Source: Albula goreensis (lineage: Eukaryota > Chordata > Actinopteri > Albuliformes > Albulidae). From it: a DNA stretch of 64,000 nt. How positions within the stretch are numbered: position 1 is the stretch's first letter; each line of letters begins with the position of its first letter. Positions 40,034 through 52,820 of the stretch are shown piece by piece. The notes beneath the pieces are model-generated. The model was not told the DNA's origin and did no database searches. It worked only from the letters and a program-made list of their open reading frames with translations. Both the position numbers and the translations under genes were made by a program. The stretch covers positions 29,363,906-29,427,905 of the forward strand of contig CM040745.1 of the NCBI GenBank assembly GCA_022829145.1, given 5' to 3'.

Positions 40034-42626
40034 CAGCAACTACATGAAAGTCCAAACTGGGGCTCTTATGCTTTTTGGAAGTCTGGCGCGTTGTGTTTTG
40101 ATTTACAGGCTATATACACAGCCCTTGTGATGTTATCTGTGCTATTTCAAAAATGAAATGTGCAGCATTACATGTTCATTTACGTTTAATACAGGTATTT
40201 TATGCATTGTCAGCATGTGAGAAGTGTACACATTTTTATTTTTAATTTTTATTGTTTTCATTTGTCATTTGGTGAGACAATTCAGTTCATTATTATCATA
40301 AATAAACCAAGTGCATTTTTTATCCTATTGGCCCAGATCATATATTGACCTTCATAAAGAGAGTAGAGCCAGCAGCAAAGAGGAACTCCTACACACTTGG
40401 CCACATGACAAGTCCTCTGCTGACCTCTGCATACTTTCATTGCCTGGAATTCCCCCAAAGAAGAAATCCTCAACGGCCTCTAACAACATCCTTCAATGAA
40501 CCAGGAAGGAATGCTGAAGACATGGTACCCATGACTACCTGTCTGATACAGTCCTGTGGTCTTATAAAAACACCTGGTGTTAAATCTGCCATACTACTGT
40601 GCAAAAGTATTTTGAATATCAAGCACCAGAAGACACAGCATAGGGATTGCTTTCTAATGATAATATCTACAGGATTACTGTTCCTTCCAGGCAAACACAA
40701 CCTGTTTGTCCTGCCAGTTCTTTGCAACAAGAGTCTAATCACGTGACAGGTTCGGCATCATTCTTGCCTCATATTACCGGCTTAGTCCATGCATTGGTAA
40801 TGCAGGAAGTTTTGGATACAAAAGAATGTATACCCACAGTCACGTTATGCTTAATCAACTGCAAGATACCAAAAATGGCAACTCAGCTGCACTATAAAAA
40901 GTTAAATTGAATTGGGTTTCTGTGCTTAGAAGAGTTTCTATGGCTATTTCATTTTCTTTTCATCTTTTTAAAGGAATGTCTTCTATGCTACACTTCTCAC
41001 TATAAAGTATGGAGACAAACACCTGGAGGCAAAAACCTCAACTCACTCAGCAGGGTAAAAAATGAAAGAAAGAAAAAGCACTGTAGCACTCAATGTCAGG
41101 GTTAGACCCAACACAAAACTAGATCTCTGGTACACAATAATTAACTCTTAGGTCTACACTCCTCAAAGCTTAACACAGTGCATGTGCAGATAAAAGTATT
41201 GTCCTCCACTCTGTCCATCTTTGACCTTAAAATTGTCAAAGCAAATGCAGAGATCGTTGTCTAAATAGTGAGTACCAATGCATTATGTCCACAATAGAAA
41301 AAGATTACTTTTTCAAATAGACACAATCACTCAGCTGTATTAGATGAGACAAATACCTTTTTATTTTTTTAATACAGACTTCTGAACATATATAAAATAT
41401 AAGCCAAGTAGAGCTACAAATGTATACTGACATATTTACAAAACCATTCACTAACAGTAGTATTATACTCTAAAATGATAATGCTACCATTACAAAATAC
41501 ATTAATAGAATTTATCTGAAAATAAATTGATCTGAGCATGTTGACAAGGAAACCAAGTAAATGAATGTCCATGTCCTTCTCAAATTCATCTGCTGAATAA
41601 GCATACAAATGCTGGAGAAATTCTAATAAAAACATGTCCCATAGGGACACTAATTTTCATGACAAAATTTAAAGAGTAATGTTTGATTCCAAGCTTGTGC
41701 TTCACACATCACTCATATGAGCTAAATATATACAGTTTCAGTGCTTTCCACGAAAAAATAGTTACATTCAAGAAAAACAATTTCTCATAAAAACAGTTCC
41801 ATTCACATTATTTTTGCAGTTTTTTTTTTCATAGGAATAAAGACCTTTTGAATTATATGCTTATTTTTGAACTCCAAACTCGAGAAACCAAAAGTGGGTG
41901 ATATCTGTGTCAGGGCAAAGTTAATTGTATAGACATTTGGAAATTAGAATGAAATGGATGCCACACTGTTCTGAATCTTTTCTCTTTTGATACATAGCAA
42001 ATGCTGATTAAAATCATGGTACAAGTTCATGCTCAGGTTGAAGGACACAATGACAGCAGTTGAAGGCCAATGAAAAACAGATTTGTTTCTCAGAGGTGCT
42101 TGTTCGACAAAAGAGCATTCCTGTATGAAAAAAGACCTGGTAGGTTTCCAACATTCAACAGTAAGTGCCAGTCCCTTAAAACAAACAACATGCCAGGACA
42201 GTCCAAACTCAGGCTATGCAGTTTTGTAGAAACTCACTCAGATTTCAGGGAGTATCAATTCAAAAATGAAAGGAGGAAAAGACACAGTGTTATTACAACC
42301 CACGTCACTCCATTCAGATAGATCCAACTCCATTACTCTGTCCATCTTCACATTGGGAAGACTGAGGATTTCCAGTGGTTTTAAGAGTTTAATCCACCCC
42401 ATCAAACATGGGTCCGACAGAAACACACCTGGGCTTTGTTAATATAGCACACCCTGGTGACTGTCACATCATTTATGTGATGAATGCTTTCAAGTTCTTT
42501 CACCGCCTGGTTCCCACATCAAGACTTCTAGTCATCAAACCCCGTCAGGGCTGTCCTATACTCAGTGCTTTGGTCTTTCTCCTCTTCAGTTGATCGCAGA
42601 CAGCACACTCTGAAGACAAAACACTT
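40034..42626. other. Intergenic, likely includes the 3' UTR of the Ig gene
   Basis: AT-rich. On the minus strand an AATAAA occurs near 41365-41360 (plus-strand TTTATT), about 1.27 kb past the stop of the Ig-domain gene, so part of 41340-42626 may be its 3' UTR. No other gene seen. Confidence 0.35.
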
Positions 42627-45004
42627 TCACACCCATTCCGGATTTAAAGGATCCACTTGGCCTGCCACTTGAGGATCACCAAATGTTGCCTATAAAGACA
42701 AAAACAAATGAGATAATATTGCTGAAACACTGCAATCGCAATGGCTGTAATTGACACAGATGCAAAGTCTGCTATTGATGCTATGCTTGGATGAGACTGC
42801 ACTTAAAACCAAGATCAACTACCGCTTGATCGAAATTTTGGAGGAAGCCTTACCGTTGACCTTCTTTTATATCTGACTGTCAGAGCCACCGTTGACAGCA
42901 CAGCAATGACAAAAATGACACCGCCCACTGCATACCAATGTGTTGATGAGGATGTACTGGGTGCTTTGACTGTAGGCTGAATGAATTTTTCTGCAAAAGA
43001 CATACATAGCAAATACAAATCAGCACAACATGCTTATGGTTTCCACTGTCATAACAAGAAATTGCAGAAGAGGAGAAATTAAGTAACTGTATGGGTAATG
43101 GAGAGATTGAGTGATAAAGAGATACTGGGAATTCATATTCAGCATTAAATTCAACATTTCGAATGCATGTTAACCATGTTACATTGTTTACACGAGAAAA
43201 AAATTAGTACACTGATGTACCTTCCTCACCTCGCAATCTCAGAGTGATGTTGGAACTGGTATATACTGGATCTTTGTAGTGGCATGTGTACGTTTTTGCA
43301 TCATCCAAGGTCACCTTTGAGAGCCACAGGGAGCAATTTCCTGCGTCCTCACGCAGAAACAAGCGGGTTCTTCCTTTGAACTGGGGATGCTGATCTTCTG
43401 TATATCCAGGGATGTAATGATCCACAACCATGTCTGTTCCGATTTGCCAGGCAAGGTACGGTTCTTCGTTCTTCAGACAGACGCAACGCAAGAGTACATC
43501 ATCCCCAACAGTGGCCTCTACAATGGCCTCTGAGCATGAGCATGCTGTGACAATAGAACATAGATGACTGGTTAGAAATATGATTTGGAACACTGAAACT
43601 CCTTAACCAAAGCACCTTTACAGTGCACTTCAAACATACACTTTATGTGACTAATTTGTCTGTTGTGAACAATGTGTGTACTTCTGGCAGTGGACTTACA
43701 GTAACTGTAATGGAATGCAATGTTTGCTCTAACTTTCTCAATTGTTCCACACAACTGGGCAGAGCTTAAATCATCAATACATTATCGCTCTGCACCAAGT
43801 TTTACTTGGAGCTTTCTTCCATTTGTGTGCGTTTGTAGGTTAACACAGTTGCTTGTCAAGACTGGAGATTTTGAAAAACTACGCTACAATGTCTTTCTTT
43901 TAAAGGTCAAGAGCTGTCAATGGGCCTACCTGCTTAGACTGATGGTTTGGATAATTAATTCATAATATGGCGATGCAGTGTTTTTTAGCCAACCATAGTC
44001 TTTTCTCCATGAATTGTGGTTGTGGCATAAATCAGTCCACATGAGTTTTTGCAGACATAAACAAATGAGTAAATGGCTGAGAGGTAAATTCAGCCTCAGA
44101 ATTGAATCCAACTCTGAAATGATTGCTGAGTAAAAGAAAAGTATATTTTTTATGACTGAAAATGACTGGTTGAGTTTGCACACAAATGCAGCACTATCAT
44201 GGTTATAAATAAATGTGGAATGGAATGTTTTTTTTTTAACCAAATACTAAGCCAAGTATTAAATGCTACCCCTTCATTACGCCTACACTTGGTTGTACAC
44301 ACTGCAGAAGTAAGACACAGAAATGAAAATCTCTCTACTTTCAGTTCCCTAGTTTGTTTTGTTTTTGTCTGTCCCTGTCACATACAGAGGAAGTATTCTA
44401 CTATTCATGCGTATAGACTCTACCAAGCTAACTCCTCACATTTCCCAAAGTTAATACAGAAAAATACAGTCCACAGTTGTATCTCTTTTAATCACATAAA
44501 ATGGAATTCACAATGATTGGGCATAAAGTATTTCTAAGAACAAGCTTAGAATTGAATACATGATAGAAGTTCATATTTTCATAACACATCTTGTTTTGTG
44601 AAGAACAGAACACAGGTCCAATATATATTGTTTCAATCGTTGTAGAAACGGGTCACTTGATACACTGCTGGTGTGGAACTAATTATTGAGTGGGCGGCTG
44701 TTGTCCCACTCCTACTACTGACGCCTACTACTTTGCGAAGGAATTCTGTTTAGATCCTCATCAGATTCACTGTTGTCTTTCGTATAAGGCTAATCAAACC
44801 CACTGTAACCACTTTTAACAATTGTAATGTTTTTGATGTTAGCTTTGCGCTGTGAGAAATTTACCTTCGAACTGAGCCCCTCATTCTGAACATGCCCTCA
44901 AGTATTTACTATGATACAATGTGTTGGTGTCTGACAGGCGATAGGGGTGAAACTTGACTTACCAGAAAAAGCACGGAGGCTAATATTGTCAGTGTGGTCC
45001 ACAT
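42627..45004 (-). CDS. V-set Ig-domain type I membrane protein (B7/butyrophilin-like)
   Basis: Four minus-strand exons predict a cell-surface protein of about 180 residues. Exon 1 (45004-44963) encodes the signal peptide MWTTLTILASVLFL and ends at GTAAGT. Exon 2 (about 43544 or 43527 to 43230) encodes one V-set Ig domain: 'DDVLLRC' with the first Cys, 'YLAWQ' with the core Trp, and 'DDAKTYTCHY' with the second Cys of the Y-x-C motif. Exon 3 (42990-42854) encodes a Ser/Thr-rich stalk, a helix (YAVGGVIFVIAVLSTVALTV) and basic YKRR. Exon 4 (42689-42627) encodes a 20-residue tail ending NPEWV, without ITIM or ITAM. Exon 2-3 (phase 1) and 3-4 (phase 0) junctions fit exactly. The exon 1-2 junction does not: exon 1 ends in phase 0, while the best exon 2 acceptor (43544) needs phase 1. 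The acceptor before 43527 fits, as does a weaker exon 1 donor. The domain resembles B7/butyrophilin relatives; a ligand or adhesion role is inference. Confidence 0.75.
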
Positions 45005-45290
45005 TGTGTAATTACTCCTGTAAGTACGCAAAGCAAACACATGAGCACGCTCAGTTCTGGAAAGTAGCCTTTATTATTCTTTTCACTATAATTTTCTAAA
45101 ATAAAATATAAGAATATTTTCATTACAGCAATCCCAGCTCTGAAATACAGTATATAACTGGCAGTGAATTACTCCCAAAAGCCGAATGCTATGTCATTGT
45201 ACCCAATACACAACCTCATGATATTGAATAAGGGTAATGTATAAAAAAAATATAAGTTCAGTGGAGTAACTTAAGAAACACTGTGAAAAA

Positions 45291-45332
45291 GGAGCAGCTG
45301 CTCCTGGCAAGCGCGGAATGGGAATTTCCCAT
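45291..45332. promoter_or_regulatory. NF-kB-type palindrome beside an E-box palindrome
   Basis: GGGAATTTCCC (45320-45330) is a consensus kappaB site inside the palindrome ATGGGAATTTCCCAT (45318-45332). Just left is the perfect palindrome GGAGCAGCTGCTCC (45291-45304) with an E-box core. They sit about 290-330 bp upstream of the start codon of the minus-strand Ig gene, so inducible immune-type regulation is plausible. Confidence 0.5.
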
Positions 45333-47914
45333 GGTCATTCTCAAACCTCTAAAACTGGGCATTTCACCCTCCTCTGCTTTTCACCCAACAATTTCACCTT
45401 TCGGTTTGTAGCTATTTACATCGGCACCAGCGATATTTACATTTCAATTTTGAATGCCTCCGCAGAAAATGTACCACTATCTGAAAGACTGCAACCTACA
45501 TGTTGGAGCACAATTTATGTTAACTCTACTAGGGTAGACTACGACTGATCTCTTTAGGATCATATACTCTCTCAAAAATAATAGTTTACTAAACACTTTA
45601 CAGTGTTAAGGGCACGCCAGTAATATAAATACGTAAGTTTAATTGTAATGCAACCCATCACAGAAAAAAACACAGAATACGTCGCCTGCATACGTGTAAG
45701 TGTGTTGCTGTCAATTTTATTGACAACAAACATCGCGAGAATACTTTTACGCCAAATACAGCACACATATCAATGAACATAATATATAAGATTGGACATA
45801 CCGGTGAGCGCCCATGTTCTTTGCAAAGAAATGAAGAGCTATTCAGCTTGATCGAGGCGTGAGTAAAATGGAAAGTACCTTGACCATGCTGGAGTCTAAG
45901 TGCAGGGAGGGAGGGACGGAGGTGGCAACGCAACTGCGACATGGATCATTTCCTGATCGCTTTCAGGCGGTTAACCCACAAATTACTTGCTTTAGTGAGA
46001 CAGTGAAATTACATTCAAAGACTGACGCTATACACAGCGTTTGCCAAACCGAATAAATAAGAGAAACATAATTCAATGTAACATGCATTGCAGAATATTT
46101 TGAAAGCTTAAAACACGACAAGTAAAACTAGTAGAGTAAAACAAGTCAAACTACATTTGAATCAAATGTAACAGTAGCACATCTACTGTCCTGCCGATTA
46201 TAAAGTCAACAGTCGTTTAAGCAAAATGTATCAAGGCAGGACTTCGTTAGCTGGCCTTAAAATTGCATAGCAAACCATCCTAAAATCCTGGTTTTCACCA
46301 GCTCACCACTGCACTAAATTAAGGTTTTCTTGCCTCCGGAAGGGTCCCCAGGTAGTCAAAACTTAACCCCAGAAGTTACAGAGCTGGGAGAACACCCTTA
46401 TCACTGGTCTGGTATCTTTACCAATAGTTTGATGCAATGGACTGACAAAAATGTACACACTATAGGATGCTTGCCTTCTTTGATCAGTAACTGTGAAATG
46501 GAAAGGAGTAGAAATGTCATTCCAAAAGCAATGCAATCATCACAAATAAAGATGTGCAAGCATAAGGAGATAGCATTGCTGAGATATCATCAAAGGTGGG
46601 TCAGTGGGAGTGGGTTTCCTGTCTTTTTCTTCTGTCATTTTTAACAGAGGAGTAGAACTAGCATTCTACCAAATCCACAAATATGTTAGACTGACTGGAA
46701 TGTGTGAGCATTCTCCTTCCTCACCACAAATTACTAATCCTGAGAGACACTTAGAATGAAGATGATAGCATTTTGCTTAGCATTTTGCTGAGATATTCAC
46801 ATACAAGTTAGGCTGACCCTCCAGAAGGTCGGTGGGACCACTGGAGCTACAGACCACTGGTCTGCATAATCACATAAACTGAAATGTATCCCTCACACCT
46901 AATTTCCAATATTTCAACATGCCACTCCTGTACAGAATGTGGTCCTTGTTGTTATTTTTCAGCACTGTAGGGAAATTGCAGGTGCTTTCCCGATGCCCTT
47001 AAGTTTGTTTCTAAATCCCCCATGCAAGTGACATTGTTATTAAAATAGAGGAAGTCAATACAGTTGATAGTTAGTTCAAAGCAATGAATGAGACTCCTGT
47101 TTTGAGTTGTAAGACATACATTTTTTTCCAAGCATACAGTGCAGTGAATATATACAGTACACTGAGATCTGTTGAGTGAAATGGGCTTTTGAGTAGTTAG
47201 CCTTTTACAATTGGATTTTACTTTTGACTGAATAAACATGTTATAATGAAAATGCATAGTGCAAACTTAGCTGATAGAGCAGGGGAGTAATATACATCTT
47301 CCAAAGAAGACAGTACATGACATCTATGGACCTCAGCCTAGCTCACAAGCAAAGGAGAATGAAAGATGCTCTATACAATCAGGACCCTGAAAAATAAATC
47401 AAAAATCTCCAAATTCTGGCATCTTCTCCATAGGGTGAAATCCGATGTCATAACACTTAAAATTTATTAAAAGAATAGGAACAACTTGTCATATAAACCA
47501 ATAAATATATTAGCTTAACAGTGAAACATTACATGGAATGATGCTTCCATTTTTCCTCAAATAATCTGATGTAGATTCATTACATACATTTCAGGTGGTT
47601 CACCAGCAAAACTGAGAGGTATCAGTCTTGTTACCATGTATTGGTTAATGTCTGAGACTGCCTACCTAGCTTTCTACATTATGTTCTGCTTCCTCTAATT
47701 TGTATTGTGATTGTATGACACTGTTTGAGTAATGTGTGAGAGGTACAGATACTGTAGGCTGATAATGTCTTGGTAGAGTTTGGTGATCTCCAACTGTGGT
47801 GTGATATAGGACTCCATCAACACCTCTGACTCATTTTGATAACCTTTATGGTGCTGATAGTCTGAAGCATTTTTTTTTACAATTGTCACCATTATTGTTC
47901 AATGATCCAGTTAT
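45333..47914. other. Intergenic, upstream of the Ig gene
   Basis: AT-rich with a few CpG-bearing patches (45290-45560, 45780-46000) that may extend the Ig-gene promoter. No coding exon recognised. Confidence 0.35.
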
Positions 47915-48240
47915 ATGTATACTGCACACAGTATTCCAAGCGTGGTCTGACAAAGATATTGTTAACCTTTAATATAAATCCCTCTGATTTATAATCCAAG
48001 TTATAGAATAATAATATAGTTTTAGAATGCACCTCAGCATCCTGTTCACTTTTCATTGCTACAGCACAATGCTTAGATCCTGATGGACGTCCACCAATTA
48101 TAGCTCTAAAATATTATTATTTTAAATTGAGCAAATTCAATAATTCTTTCTTCTATGAAGTAGTGCAGTCTAAAATTCTTACCTCCAACATGGAGAATAT
48201 TACATTTAGCTGTACTCAATATATTAAACAGTTAGGCTTA
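47915..48240. mobile_element. CR1-like LINE fragment (decayed)
   Basis: 'ACTGCACACAGTATTCCAAG' with 'CGTGGTCTGACAAAG', then 'CATCCTGTTCACTTTTCATTG', 'CTACAGCACAATGCTTAGATC' and 'ATGGAGAATATTACATTTAG' follow the order of a conserved segment of CR1-type non-LTR retrotransposons as I remember it. The fragment is old and has no open reverse-transcriptase frame. The family call is from memory and should be checked against a repeat library. Confidence 0.4.
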
Positions 48241-48248
48241 TAAAATAT

Positions 48249-48640
48249 CACAGCTTCCTCCTTCCTAAAGGAAGTGGAATAACACCCCACAGTACACATG
48301 AAAGTCAGACTGGAAAGTCAGCAGTCTGTGGTTTCCCTGTGGGCCTTTCCTGATCTTTATGTATATGGATCAGAGCATTAGACATCTGTCCTATAAAAGT
48401 CCAGGGAAGTAATGAGCTGAGCTAAGGGGTGATCTAGAGGTGTGGCCATCTTTTGCATAAATACATCACAGTACTCTGACTTGATGGCATGTCCATGTAC
48501 CCCAATGCAAGGCTTGTTGGGCTGGAGTAGTTCTAATGCGCTGCAATGCTGATTTTAGTGTGACTTACTGTTTCAATTTAGGGACTTCACCTTAATTGGG
48601 TAACTTTTTTCAAAAGAATTAAATGTTGAGGTCACTTATT
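48249..48640 (+). repeat. Copy A of a diverged direct duplication
   Basis: Shares a series of collinear blocks with 50163-50635. Blocks are 'AAAGTCAGCAGTCTGTGG' plus 'TTTCCCTGTGGG(C/T)CTTTCCTG', 'CAGGGAAGT-A', '(C/T)ATAAAT-CATCACAGT', 'GGGCTG(G/A)AGTA(G/A)TTCTAATG' and 'AAATGTTGAGGT'. No open coding frame spans it. Confidence 0.7.
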
Positions 48641-49537
48641 AATTGTTCATGTGTGTTCCCTCTCTCCAAGAATTTTGTAGACAAATGAAGTGTTATTTTG
48701 TGGTGTCTGGTTAAAACCTTTTAATACAGTCCTACAACAAAATCACCTGTGTCATCTTCAAAAAAGCTAAAGGAGACAGCCAGGTGGTGTGTTTGTCTTT
48801 TTCAGAAGCATATGAGGGATTCAAAGTTTACATGGAAACCTTATATAAACAGGCTCACAGCTATAATCTTGCTACTTACAACAAGGAATGTGGCTAGACG
48901 AAAACTGATACTTAAATCCAGACATGTTAGTGCCAGGGTTTCACCACACAGAAAGACTTTTTTCGAATCCAAACCAGGTGCAACCATTCCAAGGATATAC
49001 CTTATGATGAGTGTCTTTGCATCCAAATACAAACTGCTCTTGATCACAGTGATATCAGGAATTTCCTGAAAACAGACTAAACCATTGGAGACCAAAGTGC
49101 ATCCAAGTTTTGGTGTGATAAAAGACTATGAGCACCTCTTTTCCAAGTGGACATTTTTATGGTGCTGACACAATGGAACTTTCTTAAAAATTGGATTGAT
49201 AGGCTAGCTAGCTGTACATTTCTAAATTCAAAATCATTCTGTCAAAATCATCTCTATTTTATTGATATTGTTACAAATGCTCTACTTACCTGCCTTGTTG
49301 TCATGTACTGTGTGTGTGCAAAGTAGGGCTGTAACCTGGCATAAGTGAAAATGTATGCAACCAAAAAAGAAAAACTGAAAAAAAGAAAAAAAAAAAATAT
49401 GGCAACCGCAGTGTGAAAGATGAACACAACTCCCTCAGCCCGTGGGGTGTGTGGATGGTGTTGACATCAGTAGCAAATGTGGTTAATCGTCTGGCATGCC
49501 GTCTTTGTCTCTTCTGGAAAAAAGGTGCATATGCTTT

Positions 49538-49574
49538 AAACTTTCTTACAGTTAGCTAACAGTTAAGAAAGTTT
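49538..49574. repeat. Near-perfect 37-bp inverted repeat
   Basis: Outer arms AAACTTTCTTA and TAAGAAAGTTT pair exactly. The centre contains the 10-bp palindrome GTTAGCTAAC (49551-49560). Only one or two bases between them fail to pair. It lies between the two copies of the duplicated segment. Confidence 0.9.
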
Positions 49575-50162
49575 CATGCCCAGGGGTTGATCAAGCTCGC
49601 ACCCTTCTGAGCTTGGAGGCAAACCAATTTCTATTTAAACAGCCGCCATTCACACGCTGAACTCCACACCTTTGATCACCCGGGGGATGGGTGGATACCA
49701 GAGGTAGCCCCACCCTTCTAAGGATCGTCAGCTTCTAAGGTGACATAACAGCAGGTGCAGAAAGAAAAGAAGTAGACACAAAACTATGACTGTGGGTGTT
49801 AGATATTACCCCTCATAACAATATCACCTCCTGTCATGTACTTCCCCATTTATGTTCTGGTTAGATGTGTGTTTACCCATTACTCCTTGTGTTTTGTGTA
49901 TCCAAGTTTTGGCGAAGTGGGTATGATAGGTGGGCTGGGAACGGGGGTCCCAGTCTGTTCCTTGAAGGGAAGGAAGCCTATTTTGAGTGGAGCATGGTAG
50001 GTGCACTGTATGCTGCCATAGTTAATTCTGCCTTTTATTGTAAAGAAGTGCTGTATTCCTTAATCCCTGGTCCTATTACAAATGTGTAGTTGTATATTGC
50101 AGATCCTTACTATGAGAGCTTGTTTTAAAGAACTGTTCAATTAAAAGGTCATGATAATACGG

Positions 50163-50635
50163 CCACTTCCTCTTTCCGATAGGATATTGAGTTGCGCCTC
50201 ACAGGACATGTGAAAGTCAGCAGTCTGTGGTTTCCCTGTGGGTCTTTCCTGCTCCTTGCTCATATCAGTAGACGTCACTCCTGCAAAAATACAGGGAAGT
50301 GACACATGAACACATTCCAGTGTAGTTTAGTTGAGCCAGGTTATTTAAAGGGATGACTGCCTTTTGCCTGTTGTATAAATCACAGTGTTCTTATACACCC
50401 TGGAATCAGTCAGATGTGAAACTTTCATCTCTCTAAATGCTGCATTCATTCAGTGAAAACAAGTATTCAAGGCAACACCAACAACAATGTATTACTTTTG
50501 CTGGGCTGAAGTAATTCTAATGTGTTCTAATGGCATGCTGATGACCTAGGTTTGACTTAATGTTTATGTTAAATGGCTTCTCCTTCAATCAGTTGGCTGG
50601 CCATTTTACAGGACCTAAATGTTGAGGTTGAGCAC
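50163..50635 (+). repeat. Copy B of a diverged direct duplication
   Basis: Partner of 48249-48640, displaced by about 1.9 kb in the same orientation, with all shared blocks in the same order. It contains 'TTGTATAAATCACAGTG' (near 50371), a TATA-like word that copy A has as 'TTGCATAAATACATCACAGTA'. This might be a duplicated promoter region or an old repeat. Confidence 0.7.
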
Positions 50636-51628
50636 TGCATGACTTAGTAATTAAGAGCTTTTGCTTACCATTATGTCACTATTTGACATCATCACTGCAG
50701 TGAATGGTCAACTTCAGCAGCTTTCATGGCTGCAGTGTCTGGTCCATAAACATTTTCACCTACCAGCTCATATACAGTACACTGCTGCTCCCAACATGGA
50801 TCCAACACAGCTGTCTGGCTCTGAATCACAATTAGTCATTTTAATATCTTCTGAAATCTTTGCTAAGGGAAGGAAAATTGCATAGCTATGTAGTCATGCC
50901 ATTGCATCACTCCATCACTCCAACAGCTATTTACATTTACAAACATTCAACAAATCTAGACATGCCAAGTTTATCCTGGGCATGTCTTGACATGTCATCC
51001 AAAAGGATTATAACCATTTTTCTGTATCAGTTACACTTCTTAGATAATATTATACTATTTCACACTAAAATGGTTAAACTTCAAAATAATCTTCAACATG
51101 TTGTGGCGCGAAGACCAGTCATACATTTGGCCAGGGTTTTAAGAAACTGCAAAATCCTATTGAGGGTGACAATTGAAGCTTTACTTTGTGTAAAATTCCT
51201 TTAGTGTCAACAATGAAATTTTAAAAGAATTGCAGAATACACACATGTGGAACAGACTCAGGGGGCCAGCATGCAGTAACATGGATTATTTGTCTCAAAA
51301 CTGAGCACCTGATTATTTGTTTGAGCATTTCTGATTATGGGGTCATGGCTTGTGCAGCATCAAGCTTCCTTATAAACCACAGACGTCAACTGAGCCCACT
51401 TCCTTTTTGGCTCTTGCATAGGCACCCATGCCTTCTTGTTCTTACTTGCATGCATAGTTTCATGCATTTCACCCAGGTCCTGATCTTAACTTTGCAATGA
51501 CTAAACTTTGAGGACTGTGAACTGTGTACGTGACACAGCCCTCCTCTGATGAAACATTTCTCACCTTATCAAAGAGTGACGTATAACGAATCATTTAGGA
51601 GCTGGCAGCTGGTCTCTTCACCAGGTCC

Positions 51629-51823
51629 ATGGACCCTGTCAGGGGAATACAGGCATTCCTACAAATCAGGTTAAACAGTGCCATCTGCTCTGTCTTTTTC
51701 ATTGCAATAACCTTTATTCTGTACCTTGTTTCCTTGACTGTTGTTTTATCAAAAAATATGATGGTACAGTCCAGATGGTACAGACTTTTTAATTCACTAA
51801 AAGTAATTGAGGGAAAAATATAA
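51629..51823 (+). CDS. Weak ORF: 64-residue single-pass membrane peptide
   Basis: Starts at ATG in a reasonable context (CAGGTCCATGG). Begins MDPVRGIQAFLQIRLN, followed by a hydrophobic stretch (about residues 18-41) and Lys-rich residues. The layout resembles a signal anchor such as starts a type II membrane protein. No downstream exon was identified and AT-rich DNA often gives hydrophobic chance frames, so this is listed only as a candidate. Confidence 0.15.
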   Translation: MDPVRGIQAFLQIRLNSAICSVFFIAITFILYLVSLTVVLSKNMMVQSRWYRLFNSLKVIEGKI

Positions 51824-52820
51824 ATGTTTTTGTGGCACTATGTGAATGCACTTTGAGAGGAATCAGACAAATGAGAGACATGGCACATGCATGGGAAGTG
51901 CTTTGTTCGTTCCTCGCTGCCATCACATGATCGATGATTTTATTTCAATTACAGCTGTATGAATAGTAATGTGCTTCGTGGACGATAGTGGCCTCTGCAA
52001 TAATCATTTATAATTTCTGATCGATTTCAAATAGCAATTAGTAGGTGATATCCATGCCAAATATGTCAAGCTCTCTCAATTGTAATCATATGGAGTTTGG
52101 ACTCACTGCAACTGTGCCGAAGTTCAGGGCTGCAGTATGGCACATGAAAGGAAATTACTGCAAACGAAATGCTGTGACCAAAAGCAACTCTCTGTTTTCG
52201 TTGGCTGTGAAATTCAGGTGTATAAGTTTCATTTTAGGATGGTTTAATCTCATCATGCTATATGGGGTACACAAGAGGGACAAGAGACATCGCAGAAAAG
52301 CAAATGTTTGGTTGATAGCTGGAGCTGGCTAGGCCAAAGGTGGAGGTGTCACATGGAGGTGTTTAATGCTGTCATTAAAGCAAAAGTAGGAAATACCAAA
52401 AACTAAGACATTCTGAAATTCATGTACATTTAACTTAGAGGCTATTATATATGTAGTATACTTCTTATTATTGATTCCCCCCCCCCCATCATTGTCTGTG
52501 TGACCTGCACACAAACTTGTCTTTGGAAATCAAAAATGAAAATCAAACAGAAACTACAACATGATGAAAGGGAGACCCAAAACTTAAAATAAAACATGCT
52601 TAAAAATAGTTTTGTCTAATCAGTCAATCCAGACGCTCAGTTCCTGACAAGACAAATGAGGTAAAACACATGACCACTGGGAGTTTTTGAGAAAAGTTTG
52701 ATTTTTCACTTCTTCATGATCTTTGCCCTCTGCCTGGTTATTGGACATGGGTAAAACTGCCAGAGGAAGAGTGAAACTTTTGTCAGACATCTACAGTGCA
52801 GGGGAAACTGTTGGCTGTTT

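Noticed and set aside
43545-43593. Extension of the Ig-domain frame upstream, giving a plausible-looking alternative signal peptide
   Set aside because: The extension begins at GTG rather than ATG and crosses a good splice acceptor, so it is intronic; the signal peptide at 45004-44963 is preferred.
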